Assembly (NCBI GenBank): GCA_025602905.1
Contig: JAHLKI010000007.1
Location: forward strand, 186,001-250,000
From: Phlyctochytrium arcticum
Taxonomy: Eukaryota; Chytridiomycota; Chytridiomycetes; Chytridiales; Chytridiaceae
Direction of reading: 5' to 3'
DNA length: 64,000 nt
A program made the translations under genes and the position numbers. Positions 1-12,820 of the stretch are shown one piece after another. A model generated the notes under the pieces. That model searched no databases and was not told the DNA's origin. It saw only the letters and a list, made by a program, of their open reading frames with translations. How positions within the stretch are numbered: the stretch's first letter is position 1; each line of letters begins with the position of its first letter.

Positions 1-3000
1 TACACTCACGCCAGCAAAAAGAAACGACCAGTAGCGGGTGTCATGAAACATTTGCGTGACGTTCTCTTCGATGGGCCTCTTCCGGAAGATGATAATTCGC
101 CAAAGAAAAGTCGACCGGCAACAGCAAGTACCATGTCGGATCCGCAAGGCCGGCCCAACCCAATTACACCGTCATTGGTAATACCCTTGCCTTCAGGCTT
201 TCACTTAACGCTCCGGCTAAAACTATACTCTAGCTGCAACTGGTCCGCACGATTTTGAACTCCTGTTTCAGCGAAAAGGCCAAGGGCATGAAAGGCGGCT
301 TGATGCGCGAAAAGGATTTTAAGGAATCGCAGGTGGAAGAGGTCAAGGATTTTTTGACGCGAAGCTCCATGTACCTTTGCATGCTAGACATAGATGGTAT
401 GGCCACTTTTTTCCAAACACCAAGGTTGCAATGACTAAACATCACTTGCTGATAGGCACGGTGTCTCAGTTGAATGATCTGGCAGACCTATGGTTCAAAG
501 AATTTTATCTGGAACTGAGCAAGAAAGTTCAGGTAAAAAGACAAAATCTAAGGCTTGCTTCATCATCCTTGTTCGAAACCAACAATTTTCTTTTCGCAAA
601 CTTAGTTTCCGATTAGCATGTCTCTTCCTTGGATTCTAACCGAGCATATTTTGGAGTCAAACGATACTGAGATGTTACAGTAAGTTTTGATTTGCGCAGT
701 CAATCTGATTTTTGGGACATGTTGGTTGAAACGGGAGTCAAGATATGTGCTATACCCATTTGAACTGTACAATGACGCCGCATTCCGCACGCTCTACTCG
801 TTGAAAAGCAAATTTATCTACGATGAAGTCAATGCTGAAGTACGCTTTAATGAGTCCTACACACAGGCTGCTTTTATTCATGCTGTTTTCTACTTTTAGG
901 TCAGTTTATGTTTCGACCAGTTGATTTTCAAGCTCAGCCAAAAGATGTTTGTTCACTTCAAGAAAGTTGCCTCTAAGTAAGTCATCTTTCGCTAAAGTAT
1001 GCGGGCTCCTCCGCTTACTGACGAGTCTTGCAGTACAATTTTGGCCGCTGATCTGAAAAATACAACGGAGGAGGCCGCGGGACTTGAGCCGGCTTTGGAC
1101 GCATACGACACGTTTCTTGCGCAACAAAATTATCAAGTAGGAGAACATTGCCAACCCGGGTATAAACGAAAAAATTCATTAAATTTTGGTGCCAGTTGCT
1201 CGGTCGGTCCTTGAACATGAAAGAGTTGATTGGGCAAATGATGAATCAGTATATTCGCAAAAGCATCGATATTGCTATTGGACGCTACGAAGGGAGCGAC
1301 TTGACTTATCTCGCAGTAGGTTCCACACATTTATGCTGGGGCCTTCCATGTACTGAGAATATTTTTCCAGGATCTGGATACACTTTTGCGCAGCGCTCAA
1401 TTAACCCATCAACTCGTTTCTGAACGCGTGACGGTGGACCGGTTTGAAGATATGCTCCAAGAAGTGGACGAATCTGTCTCAATATCGGTTTCCAATGGCC
1501 GGATATTGTCGCATACATTAAACCAATTGGTGAACGATTTCATCCCCAACTTTTGTTTCAATAGTGTGACAAACAGGTTAGTAACAAATAGTACTTTCCA
1601 AAGAAGCGTGCAAGCGGTGCTGACCTACCACGATAGATTCCTCCGCGGACCGATCTCTTTTGTGCAAGAAGCTACGCGCCACAACTTTCCCAAAGCGCCG
1701 TTGCTGTACTTGTACGGCTCAAAGGTAACCGAAAAATTGTCGTACAATCAATGCCACCGGATTCTGATTTTATGATTCTCCAAGGCTCTTTCAGTCGCGT
1801 TTGCTGCACAAAACAGCTTGTATAAAGATTTCATTGGCGAGGCGCACTTTCGTCTGATTCGCAAATGGGTGGGCAAACATGGGATTTCCATCATGATTGC
1901 CGAACTCTCAAAGATTGTGGACATGAATGTAAGAGTTCTCCTTTTCTCTGTAATATGTCGACATCAAGAGCTTAACAAAGGATCCGTAAAGATCAAGCAC
2001 ACTATGACGGCATACATTGGAGTGATTTCTAAAGGAACACCTCAGACCATGAAGTTACCGTTGTTTGAGTACGGAACTGCAGGTGGGTTCAATCCTCTCT
2101 CAGCTCAAGTACATACTTTGTGGGATTAACACATACACACCCCCTGTAGGCACATTCGAGTATTTCAATGCACATCTGAAACCGCTGGTGACGTACCCAT
2201 CCCTCAAATCTGACGTGCTTCAGAGCTTTCGCGAAGTCGGCAATATAGTTTTATGCGTCAAGATGTTTGAGGATGTGATTGTACGCGTTCAAACTTTTTC
2301 TTGTTGGGTGTTGTACGTGGTATCTAGTGTCTAATTTATCTTGTTTACATAGGCGGTGGAGAATCCATGGGCAGACATTCAATCTCTTGAATTTGTGCCT
2401 CACGGACCAGGTTTGTCATGCAGGGATGGCCCTGAAAGCATGGGAAACTAAAGTTTTGTATCGCTTAGATTCCAAAACAACCGCTTTCGCCAAACTGAGA
2501 GATTTCGATGAGGTTTTGGGAAGTGATGGTTATGCCCTGGTACGTCATCTTGTTGTTTTGCATTCTGGCAAGTCATTAACTGGTCCATCAATATGTATAG
2601 CCATATCGAGCATGGGTGGAGGACGCTGAAAACTTGTATGCACCGAACCCGCCCACCAGCTTGTTTGCACCCTTTTTGCGCCATCTCCGAACCACGCTCG
2701 ACTCGGTTGCCGAACAATGGCAAGCAGATGGTCAATTGGAAAACCCAAGAGCATTCTTTAGAATCTGGAGTGCGTTACAGTTCACATTCTGCGTGCCAAG
2801 TGTCGGGGAGGGCCGACTCCTCCGGGAGTTGTTTGGCGAAGGATTATCTTGGGCAGGGTATGTGTGCACGGATTCTCGTGGGCCAACTTGAACAAGCACT
2901 GACCCAAAAACGTACGCAGATGTACCCTCATACATCTACTCAGCCAGGTTGATGTGTATACCGCGTTTGACTTTAACAACCACTGCCTATCCGTTCAACG

Positions 3001-3247
3001 CGCTGATCGGAAAAATGGGAACCTGTCGTTCGGATTTGGACAGTACGGGGGTAATGTGGGATCCCCATCGGGGGAGAAGGGCAGTTCACCCATGACGGAT
3101 TCTGCTACCCCACAACAAGCTGCAGCCGCTGCCATTGCGACTGGGTTGCGACCGGATGTCGTGCAGTTCCTGGAAAGCGCAGCATTCTACCAAAACGTGA
3201 ATGAGGAGATTTTCGCGTCGTTGGTCGGAATGGAAGCTGTGGCATGA
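1..3247 (+). CDS. CYFIP: CYFIP/Sra-1, WAVE regulatory complex subunit (5' partial)
   Basis: Large scaffold subunit of the WAVE/SCAR complex, which links Rac signalling to Arp2/3 actin nucleation at the cell cortex. Spliced exons, read in order, follow animal CYFIP closely. Landmarks are a Leu-Pro-Trp-Ile-Leu-Thr-Glu-His-Ile-Leu stretch near 620-650, LYPFELYNDAAF near 755-790, IDIAIGRYEGSDLT near 1266-1307, FIPNFCFNSVTNR near 1540-1577 and the final FGEGLSWAG near 2836-2860. This is the FragX_IP (PF05994) region. Introns are short; one lies at about 178-234. The start lies left of the window, so the Rac-binding N-terminus is not seen. The stop is 117 bases from the stop of convergent RSPH9. 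The family assignment is very secure; individual intron edges are approximate. Confidence 0.94.
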
Positions 3248-3364
3248 ATATACTAGAAGTTACTGATGCGAGGCTGGATGCGAGAGGCAATGATTTTCAA
3301 GAACGAAAAAACGTTTGCATTTTGCGCGTTCATTACAATTTAATTAAAAAACATCACTACCAAG

Positions 3365-4412
3365 CTACAACATAAAGCCGATATTTAGGTTGCGTTGGCC
3401 GGTACCCAGGTACATTGCGCCCCATTTCAAAGGGCTCGGAGTATGGAAGAAAACGTAACCTGGCCACAGTAAACTTCGCAAGATGGCTACAGAGCCAGTC
3501 CGTTCAACTTGGGTGGACCATACTCCTAGGAGCCATAAAGTGTCAGAAGCAGAAGAGTGAGTTCATATTGGTCAAATGCGTACCCTTGGGATCGTCCTTG
3601 GCTATTGTCTCAAAGATGTCTATACTTGGATCAAAACTCTGGGCTCGCTCTTGTAGCGTTCGTTTGTTGACATCAAATCCTTCTCGAAAGTGCAAATAAT
3701 TTGTGAGCTGGTCCAGCCCACTTTTGGAGATGCCTGATTATTCGAGTTGTCAGAGACCGTCGGACCGGCTGGCTTCCTCAAATTCACTTACCGTTGAAAT
3801 TGGTATTTTTATGGATTTTGCGCAACGAGTCCCGATAATACGCTCCTCTTGGAACAATCTCTGTCTCGTAATTGATGAGGGCAATGGTGCCTGAAAGTCG
3901 CTTCTCTTCATTGATGGTCCGCTCTTGGGGCTGGCCTGAATTTAGTACTTGATATAAGGGTGTCATGGCAGATCTACGCAAGTACCTCGCCCCCTTCTTC
4001 TGTAGTCTCCGCGGAAGCTGTGACCCAACGAGCATGAGTTTTACGGGTAAAATGCAAAACATCAAGGCTAATACGCACGGATAGGATACTCCAGTGCTGG
4101 ATCTCCCGTGAAGCGTCCTTGCATCTGCGCAATATGGTCCATGTCTGCTGGGGAAACATCGGGCAGCTGTGGCCAATTGACCAGATCGATGCTGTAAAAG
4201 AACTTGCGAGAAAAGATATTGTCCCCGATGGCCTGTGCAATCAAATAGTCGCGCTGGACTCCATTGACTTTTCCCCAGATCCACATTTCGTCCAGCTTTT
4301 CCTGTGATTTCTTTGCTTCCAGCGAAGAGGCCAAGGCCGCCCTTTCCTCGGGATTGAGGATGAACCCCGCCAGACTGAGATAGGTCATATCGTCTAGGCT
4401 AACGAACGCCAT
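3365..4412 (-). CDS. RSPH9: Radial spoke head protein 9 homologue
   Basis: Axonemal protein of the radial spoke head, which passes signals from the central pair to dynein arms in motile 9+2 flagella. The chosen ATG (4412) gives an N-terminus that lines up residue for residue in length with human RSPH9; another in-frame ATG lies at 4481. Exons read LNPEERAALASSL, then WIWGKVNGVQRDYLIAQ, then GRFTGDPALEYP, then EIVPRGAYYRD, then LTNYLHFREGFDVN, and end SLLWPGYVFFHTP ... LGTGQRNLNIGFML. All are hallmarks of the family. About five exons with short introns. It is head-to-head with treZ (352 bases between starts) and tail-to-tail with CYFIP. Its presence is the strongest evidence for a flagellated fungus. 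Confidence 0.93.
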
Positions 4413-4764
4413 GGTGTGGAGTATTTCCTTAGGCCTTAATGGGACTACTGTCGCTAAAGCTAATGGTGATTCTTCAATCATCTCCACAAAACGAACGCGA
4501 CGGAGCCCGCTGACATAAGCAACAATCTACTGCGCAACGCGGTTGTGGCACAGTCCCAGGCCGATTGCACTTCGCACTCTCATGATGTCACTGGAATCTA
4601 TATAGTTCTTGATTTTTCGCCGTCGAACGTCCCTCTCGTCCAGCCGTCGTTGAAAAGTTGAAAACCAGGAAAACCTCGCCAGCAGCGTCCTTTTTACCTA
4701 AGCGTGTAGGCTGGAAACTCCGACCCTGCGGAAGTCACACTCGCGATCTACCTATACCAAGATC

Positions 4765-6657
4765 ATGGCTACTGATACCACCAAGACCAAAGAACATACC
4801 TTCCAGGTGTGGGCACCTACGGCCCCGGCTGTAAAGCTCGTGCTGGGCAAGGATGGAGATGGCCCCTCCTTTCCAATGACTCGAATTGAGCATGCTTCTG
4901 CGCATCGCCAGGGTTGGTGGCAAGTCGTCGTGCCAGAGGCCACGCATGGATCAGACTACGGGTACTTGATTGAAAAGAACAAGTACAATGTAGACAAGCC
5001 GTTGCCGGATCCTCGCGCATCCTGGCTTCCTACCTCTGTTCACGGCCCCGCGCGTCTGTATGATCACAGCCGCTTCCAGTGGACAGATCAAACTTGGAGG
5101 GGAGTTCCTCTTGCAGGGTAAGTGTGCGCGTAGTTTGCACCCACAGTCGTAGAATGCATTTCTAACAAAGTACCTGACTCCAGGAGCGTACTGTACGAAC
5201 TTCATATCGGGACATTCTCCGAGGAGGGAACCTTTGACGCTGCCATCAAAAAGTTGGATCATTTGGTCCAGTTGGGTATCGAAGCCGTCGAGCTACTCCC
5301 TTGCAACGCCTTCCCCGGAAAATGGAACTGGGGTTATGACGGTGTAGGCCTGTACGCCGTTCAAGAATCCTATGGAGGTCCCGACGGGCTCAAGCGTTTC
5401 GTGGACGCCTGCCACAACCGAGGAATCGGAGTCATCATGGACGTCGTCTACAACCATCTTGGACCCGACGGCAACTACCTGGAATGCTTTGGTCCCTACT
5501 TTAGCACAAAGTCCAACTCGTGGGGTACCTCGGTCAACTTGGACGGTCCTTACGCAGATGAAGTGCGCAGCTTCTTTATCGACAATGCCATCATGTGGCT
5601 CGAAAACTACCATATCGATGGACTCCGTCTTGACGCCGTACATGCCCTGCTGGATACCAGTGCCACCCACTTTCTGGAAGAGCTGGCCAATCGCGTGCGT
5701 AACCTCGGAGCGCAGTTGCGGAAACCCCTGTTCCTGATTGCAGAGTCAGATCTGAACGATCCAAAGCTGTTCAAGAGCCCAGAGGCGGGCGGGTATGGCC
5801 TGGACGCTCAATGGGCCGATGACGTGCACCACTCATTGCATGCTCTATTGACCGGCGAACGCCAAGGCTACTATGGCGATTTTGGTTCGCTCGAGGTCAT
5901 GGCAAAAGCCTTGCGTGGCGGATTTGTTCATGACGGCGAGTGGTCATCCTTCCGCAAACGAAAGTATGGACGCGCCATTCCCTTCAACGTACCCTCGTCG
6001 CGTCTGGTCGCATTCCTCCAAGACCACGATCAAATCGGCAACCGAGCGATCGGTGATCGTATCTCAGAGCATCTGAACGATAATCTGTTGCGGATTGGGT
6101 CTGCTCTGCTGCTGACATGCCCATTCACGCCCATGTTGTTCCAGGGCGAAGAGTGGGGAGCCAAAACCCCGTTCCAATTCTTTACCAACCACAATAAGGA
6201 ACTGGGCGAGTTGGTCAAAAAGGGGCGACGGGCCGAATTTGCCGAACATGGATGGAAGACGGAGGATGTGCCTGATCCTCAAGACCCCGAAACGTTTAAC
6301 CGCAGTAAACTCGACTGGTCAGAGCCCAAAAAGGCCCAACACGCCTCGCTTCTCGAGTGGTACCAGAAACTAATCAAGCTCCGAAAAACGAATTACGCGT
6401 TGTCGACTATTGACGAGATTGGAATGCTCGAGGCCGATTTTGATGAAAAGGCTCGATGGCTGACTTACCGCCGCAAAGAGAGCGTGGCCGTCGTTGTCAA
6501 CCTGGGCAAGGATCGACAGACGGTCCCCTTGTTCCGCACTGGAAACCCCGACCACAAAAAGATTGGAAGCGTTCTCTTGTCCCACGGTGATCACAAGTTA
6601 CAGGAGGAGTCTGTTGAAATTGCCGGCGAGTCTGTCATCATCCTGTCTCTGGTTTGA
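4765..6657 (+). CDS. treZ: Malto-oligosyltrehalose trehalohydrolase (TreZ), GH13
   Basis: Predicted to release trehalose from maltooligosyl-trehalose made by TreY from glycogen or maltodextrin (EC 3.2.1.141). Two exons with one 66-base intron (5118-5183) give 608 residues, the usual TreZ length. The N-terminal CBM48-like module opens with FQVWAPTAPAVKLVL. The GH13 barrel follows with region I DVVYNHLGP (about residues 204-212), region II GLRLDAVH (nucleophile Asp about 268), region III LIAESDLND (acid Glu about 305) and region IV FLQDHDQIGNR. The YELHIGTF and WNWGYDGVGLYA blocks favour TreZ over a branching enzyme. The family is mainly bacterial and archaeal, so acquisition by transfer is likely. 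The splice site shows it is resident in a eukaryotic genome. No TreY gene lies in the window. Confidence 0.88.
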
Positions 6658-6722
6658 TTCACATCGTTTCGGATAGTTTTCTCTGTTTCCCATAAATATA
6701 TTTACATCATGTCTATATACAT

Positions 6723-8784
6723 TCATTTAGTAGTGAATTGGCCGTTAAATGTCACCAGATGAGGTTCCAAGGTCCGCGTGTTGACAAGAACCACTGATTT
6801 CGTTTGCGAAAATGACGGAATAAGAATGACTCGTGTTGTGCCAGTTTGTGGATCTGCCATCAAGATTTAGTATTGCGCTTTAAATCTTTCCGAAAACATG
6901 AACTAAAGTGGTACCTGTCATCAAAGATGTTTCGTACGAAGGTTGATTGCCGATAAAATACAGGTGCGGCCGCTGTTTTATAACAAACGGATCATTGTCT
7001 TTGTAAGGATGACACCCTGCACCAATAAAAAATGTTTTCATAAATCACAAAAGAATAGTAGTAGCACACAACCACTTCTGTCTTACACAAGGTATCAGGC
7101 GCGGTGGGAGCTAGATGTGCCCATGTAATGGTGTTTTCAGCCATCGCGAGGCGCTCTTCGGATTCGAGATACCGGAAAATATCGTCTATCGTCTGACCCG
7201 CAGAACCCAAAACACTAAATCGACGAGTGAGGATAGACTGTTGACATCGCTCAGGTGATCGACGTCTTACATACCATAGACCATCGATATCGGCAGAATA
7301 GGGATTTGTGACGCTGTGGTAGGTAGAGTATCGTGCCGCCTTGGGGAATATCGCAATATGGATGGGCTGTTGTGGCAATGAGCAATTGGCGGGATCCGTT
7401 TTGCCCGGAAGAATATCCACTTCGAGGTTGGCACATATTTCCGCCAGTAATGTATCCACTGCTTCCAAAGGTTCTTTATCGACCATGAGCATATCCTGTC
7501 CATACTTTGTTTTCTTTTTGTGGGTAGATTGTCAGCATTATCGATGGAGTGAAAAACTTGTTGGATGGGGCATACCGTTCGCTTGTCGTCCTCAATGGTT
7601 TTTAAGGGTGCGACTGTATTTCCGGCCAGAATCAGACGGGTAATCTTAGCGCTAGTCCGTTGATCCTAGCAACAGCGTTTAGGCAAGATCAAGTGGATTG
7701 AAACAGCAAACATGAAATTTACATCTAAACTGCCCAACTCGCCAGTCAAGTAATCCGTCAGCATCTCCAACTCGAGAGAGAAATTCTCAGTGCCGACATC
7801 GAGACCAGAAGCGAGCACGATGAATTCATCGTCTAAGTGCGAAAGGTCTCTTAGCAATTGGTAAATGCGGGTCATTGCAACACAGAACTTACTTGTCGCA
7901 GTGGACGCGGTAAGCGGCGGTTGCGGTTTCATAGCCGGATAACATATATCTACGACTTCAAATTCGCCCCCAGAGTTTTCTGCGCCAAGAACACCCACGA
8001 CAATCCCTGTTGGTCACGCGGTTAGACCAATGTTTTTGCATTGATGTCTTCGCAAGTATCCGACCAGTGACAAGATTCAACGATTTCAGGAGATTGCCGG
8101 TGAGTTTGATGCGTCCAGACTCATCCTCCAGAACCACTTGATCCTCTTCTGACGCATACTTGACGCGCGGAGGTGGGGCAACCACCCAGTGCTATGCATA
8201 GACTACGGTCAGATTCCTAACACCGCATGATCTCAGAGCGTTGTGACATACCTCCCGAGTGACTTCATCCAAAATGTTTGGCTTCAATGGCATATCCATG
8301 TAGATTGTTCCCGCAATGTAACAAATTTCACCCGGTTTGACGTCCAACGCGCGAGGAATGTGCGGAGGAATAGCTGCATTTCACATCAGGTTAGGCGCAT
8401 AATTTGATACAATGTGCAGAATGACAAGCGTTACCCCCCGATTTCGGCTTTGCCCACCGCTGCTCTGCTGCAGCCAGAACCCTTGACCGCATCATGTTGA
8501 GCCGCACAAAGTACATTCCAGCGTATTGCTGGGTATACTCCCGCTTCTTGACGATAAATGACTCCCATGTCGGTATCACCGAGGCCGGTTGTCGGACCAA
8601 ATCCTCTTCATCGCTCTTCTGGTTTGGATCTGGTGAACTGAGAAGCGTAGAACTGTGTTTGTTTATACCAAGATAAGTCGGCTATCTGTTGCGAAAAGTT
8701 GAATTTGACATACTTGACTGGGTCATTTGCGGCTTGAGCTGACTCGTCAAGCATAATCGACGAGGGATTCAAAGCGGTCAGCAT
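6723..8784 (-). CDS. POLD2: DNA polymerase delta small subunit (POLD2/Cdc1/Pol31)
   Basis: Second subunit of replicative DNA polymerase delta. It bridges the catalytic subunit to the third subunit in nuclear DNA replication. The protein combines an OB fold with an inactive calcineurin-like phosphoesterase fold. Exons show REYTQQYAGMYFVRL, then VVLEDESGRIKLTG (OB fold), then LPQQPIHIAIFPKA, SVTNPYSADIDG, then GQTIDDIFRYLESEERLAMAENT, then APTAPDTL. The short last exons give CHPYKDNDPFVI ... PHLYFIGNQPSYET and end VILIPSFSQTKSVVLVNTRTLEP. The start at 8784 is the first ATG after an in-frame stop; a second ATG at 8754 is possible. At least seven short introns. Its stop is 66 bases from convergent treZ, and its start is 209 bases from divergent COG4. 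Confidence 0.93.
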
Positions 8785-8993
8785 GAAATGAATGGCCAGC
8801 TAATGCAGATTGGAACTTTCTTCCGACTGTTCTACCGGGGATATAAAGTGATCTAGTATATGATCTTCAGTGTTGTTTTTGGTCAAACCCTTGGATCGGA
8901 CTTGCAGGAGTCGGAGAACGGAATGCAAGTGATTCGCCAGCCACTTTATATGGGCAGCCAGCAAATTCAACGCGAACAACCTGAACCTGTAAG

Positions 8994-11900
8994 ATGGCAA
9001 ACGTTGCAAGGCCTAAAACACCCAATGGTCCACCTCATACCTTGCCAAAGATTGAGCGGAGAAAGTCTACCGAAAAGCTGTTGGACTTGGCAGACCTGCA
9101 AAAGCTCGTCAACGTCAAGGATGTCCAAGCCCAGTTTCACCTTCTGCTGGCAGAAGAGACTCAAACCGACCAACGACTGGACAACATCATGAAAGGTCGT
9201 GCCGAGCTAGAGAACCAGATCAAGGTGCTGGATGAGATACGGTAAGGAATTGGATTGGCACTTGGGAGGATGATGAAAGGATCTAAGTAGTGGAAATAGA
9301 CCACAAATCAGTTCATTGCGTCACGATGCTTCCTTTCTGTTAACTGTCCTCACCGAGACATCGTCATTGGCAGAGCGGATTAGTGGAAAAGTACGACAAC
9401 TTGACTCTGAACAGGTGAGTGTTTTCGACGTCGGTCATCAACTTGTTCGCTCACATTTGGAATCAGTCCAGGGTGAAGGCTACGATAACGCTGGTGGAGG
9501 ACATTCAGGAGCTGAAGGTAGGATCACAGCTTGTTCGTGATGTTCATTGGGATTTGATTTAATGAAAATGTGATAGAAATGTGCGGCGGGGGCTGAGAAA
9601 GCCATTGCGATACAAGACTACGAGCTTGTTGGTCATTACATCAGTCGCTATCTGAGTTATGACCCTGTGGTGGTGGAGAAGATCTTCTCAAGCAATGCTA
9701 TGGACGACATGTACCTTGAAACAGATACCACGCTACAACCATCCGTTACGCCATTGGAAGCTTTGAAAGCAACCCAGCAAAAGTTGGTCAACATTGCCAT
9801 GGATGAGTTTGATACTGCTGCGCAACAGGGAGATGACGAGAATATCCTACGGTTCTTCAAACTCTTCCCCATGACTGGCCATCATGAGCTTGGATTGGAC
9901 AAGTTTTCTGCGTATATCTGTGGGAGTATATCACGGCAATGTCAAGATAATATGCGGGGGTCAATGGATGCCCGTAAGTTCACTGGATTTTTCCTCCGCT
10001 GCGCGTTCTTGACAAACTCACACTTGGACATAGCACAATTTTATGCGAATCTCTTGACGAATCTATTCGAGCGCATTGCCTTGGAAATTGACAGGCAAGA
10101 ACCTATGATCAGCGCTACGTATGGACCAGGGACCATGCTGCGCGTCATCCAAAGACTACAGCGCGAAGCAGACATTCAAAGTTCCATTATTTTGAATTCT
10201 TTAAAGGAGAGACGTCAGATATCCCGAAAGGTACGCACAACCAGCTGCAATAATAGTTCAAAGTGGAACTAACGTTCGCCTGACAGCTGGTCGACATATC
10301 TCAGCTTGACGAGAACAATCGACGGTCTAGCGCTCAAGGTCAATCGCCTCAGCCTAGTGAAAACCCCGTCGACTTGCGTGAAGTCGATTCGCTCCTCAAC
10401 GAAATTACCCTCATATCGCAAAAGGCGGCATTATTCAACCGATTTTTGCATATACGTGCTGCTGTATGTACATGTTTCAGTGCTTCACGTACTTTTATCA
10501 GTCTCATCAGGTGCACAGGCCGAAATTGCAAAACTACGTGAATCTCCACCAAAGGGATCCGATTGGAAAACGCCGCTGGACGGTGATGGTGATGGTTTAG
10601 TCAATGTGAGCAAATTAGACGAGCTTACCCAGGAGCTTATGGGAGACTACGTATCGTTGGAGGAGTACTTTATTCGGCGAAACATCGAGAAGGTACTTTT
10701 TGGTGATGTTTTTTGCCATTCCTGGGAACACAGCTGATTGACAACCGCTTGTACACAGGCAATGTCAATAGACTCTCACGAACAAGGAGAACTGATCTCC
10801 AGTTGCGTGGAAGATGTTTTCTTTGTGCTCAAGACGTGCACGCGGCGGGCTCTCGCCACTTCCGACTCTGATGGCACATGTGCTATTATCAATGGCATCG
10901 GCCGAATCCTGGAGCTGGACTTTATTAGCATTTTTCAAAAGCAGCTCGGTATCGCCTTTTCAGGGACGGAAAATGCCAAGGACACGAAAGAATCTGCAAA
11001 GTTTATGGTAAAGCCCGACAATGTTGTTTGATTGGGAACACTACTCACGTTTACCACCACTCAAAGGTCACATTGAACAATATCGATGTCAGTTGCGAGT
11101 ACGTTGTGAAATTGACGGAAGAGTTGGAGCGGGATGTCGCCCAAATTTTTGGATCAAGAGGTGACCTGTCACTAGAGAAGATCCGATCTTGCCTGGGTGT
11201 TTTATCCGAATACGCCGGGAGCTTCCGTAATATTCTCAAGGTACGCAATACAATCTATTTTGCTGAGGCTCTGCTATATATTCAAACTATGGGCTCCTCT
11301 TTACCTTTAGACTTGGATCGATAATTTGTTCAAACAACAAATAAAACCACGACTTCGGCCGCTTCTGCAACTGGCGTATCATGATGTCAAGTATACATTG
11401 AATTCCAACGAGTATGCCGCGCAAGAAAGGGACGATTTACTTGCCAAACGGTTCAATGCTGGCCTGTCAAAAGTCATTGCCCCGTACCAGGTGAATATAT
11501 TTTTACATGCACAGCTCAGCTCAGCCTAGCCTGGTTTCACTAATCCCGCGTAGAAAAATTATACGGAATGGAACTACAACCAAACGGCGCTTTTCATGAT
11601 TGACTATGTGACAAAGGATTGGGAACGATATCTTTATCAATCTCAAAAGTTTACGCAGGTCGGTTTCTGTTCCAAGGACAACATGCGGTACCCCGTGATT
11701 TAATGCCGTTGACTAGTTTGGTGCGCTCCGGTTCGACCGAGACTTGAGGGCTGTGAGCTCGTATCTGTCATCCGTGACCCAATGGTCTTGCCGGGACAAA
11801 TTTACCCGTTTGAATCAGATTTCCACACTACTCAATCTCGAAAATTTGGATGAACTGGCAGATATGTGGGGAAAATCTGGACCAGTTGCCTGGCGATTAA

Positions 11901-12034
11901 CTCCAAAGGATGTGAGAAGGATTCTAGCTCTCAGGTAGGTATATTGTTTACGCTCGGTGCCAGCCGAATCGCTTACAAAAACTCCACGCAGGGTGGACTT
12001 TAATGTTGAGGCCATAAATCGATTAGAATTATAG
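8994..12034 (+). CDS. COG4: Conserved oligomeric Golgi complex subunit 4
   Basis: Lobe A subunit of the COG tethering complex, which acts in retrograde intra-Golgi vesicle traffic and binds SNAREs and Sly1. Family landmarks seen across about ten exons are: LVEDIQEL followed by [21 protein letters not shown] text, [24 protein letters not shown] (human FFKIFPLLGLHEEGL), [18 protein letters not shown], a [16 protein letters not shown] block, [13 protein letters not shown], and the ending [17 protein letters not shown] ... [18 protein letters not shown]. The final exon (about 11992-12034) encodes [13 protein letters not shown] and the stop. The start ATG at 8994 has a purine at -3. It shares a 209-base divergent promoter with POLD2 and is convergent with the HSF gene (69 bases). 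Confidence 0.92.
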
Positions 12035-12103
12035 ATAAATACATTGAGGCATGCGAGTGAACGTCATTTGTGTCCTCAGGTCCCTGATCGCAAAAAAAGC
12101 GGA

Positions 12104-12788
12104 TCAAGTCGGTCGCAGTCCTTCCAAGGGGTCCCCAAACTCTTCTCCAAAAGCATTTGTCATGGACTCCCATAAATTATCCATTTCAGATTCAGAGAGC
12201 ACCTCCGCTTTAGGCGGCGTGTCTAGTTGTGTGTTTGATTGATTGGGGTTCGCTCGGCGGTGCTGTTGGTCCAGAAGAGACCCGGGCATGGGGCTGGGTG
12301 GCAGAGGTGTATTTAGTGCGGCGGTCCAAGGTGTGCCTTGCACATATGTTGGTGGTACTCCCATGTTTGACCCTGGATGCATATTACCATCCAGCAAGTT
12401 GACCGTCGAGTTCATGCCAATGGTATTGTTGGAATTTGACTTGACGCCTGTATATGGATGAGTTTGAATGACGACGGGGCGGTGACCGCTTAACAAACAT
12501 ACCAGCATCAAGTAAAGAATTCCCTCGCATGGTTGATGAGTGATTCATTCTCATAAAATCCATGTCTGGCATGCCCAAATCAAGGGAGCGATCTGTAAGC
12601 AACAAGGGAATTAGGAACCTTTTGCCTTTTGGCCGCCCCATGAGCGCGTACCTTGCAGAGGTATTTGGGTATGGTGTTGCATATGTTGGGAAATTGTGGA
12701 CCCAAGTGGGTGTGGGGCATGCTGCTGCTGGGCGCCATGACTTGACTGACTATGGGGAGGCTGCTGCTGAGTTTGTTGTTGTTGTTGT

Positions 12789-12820
<32 letters not shown>

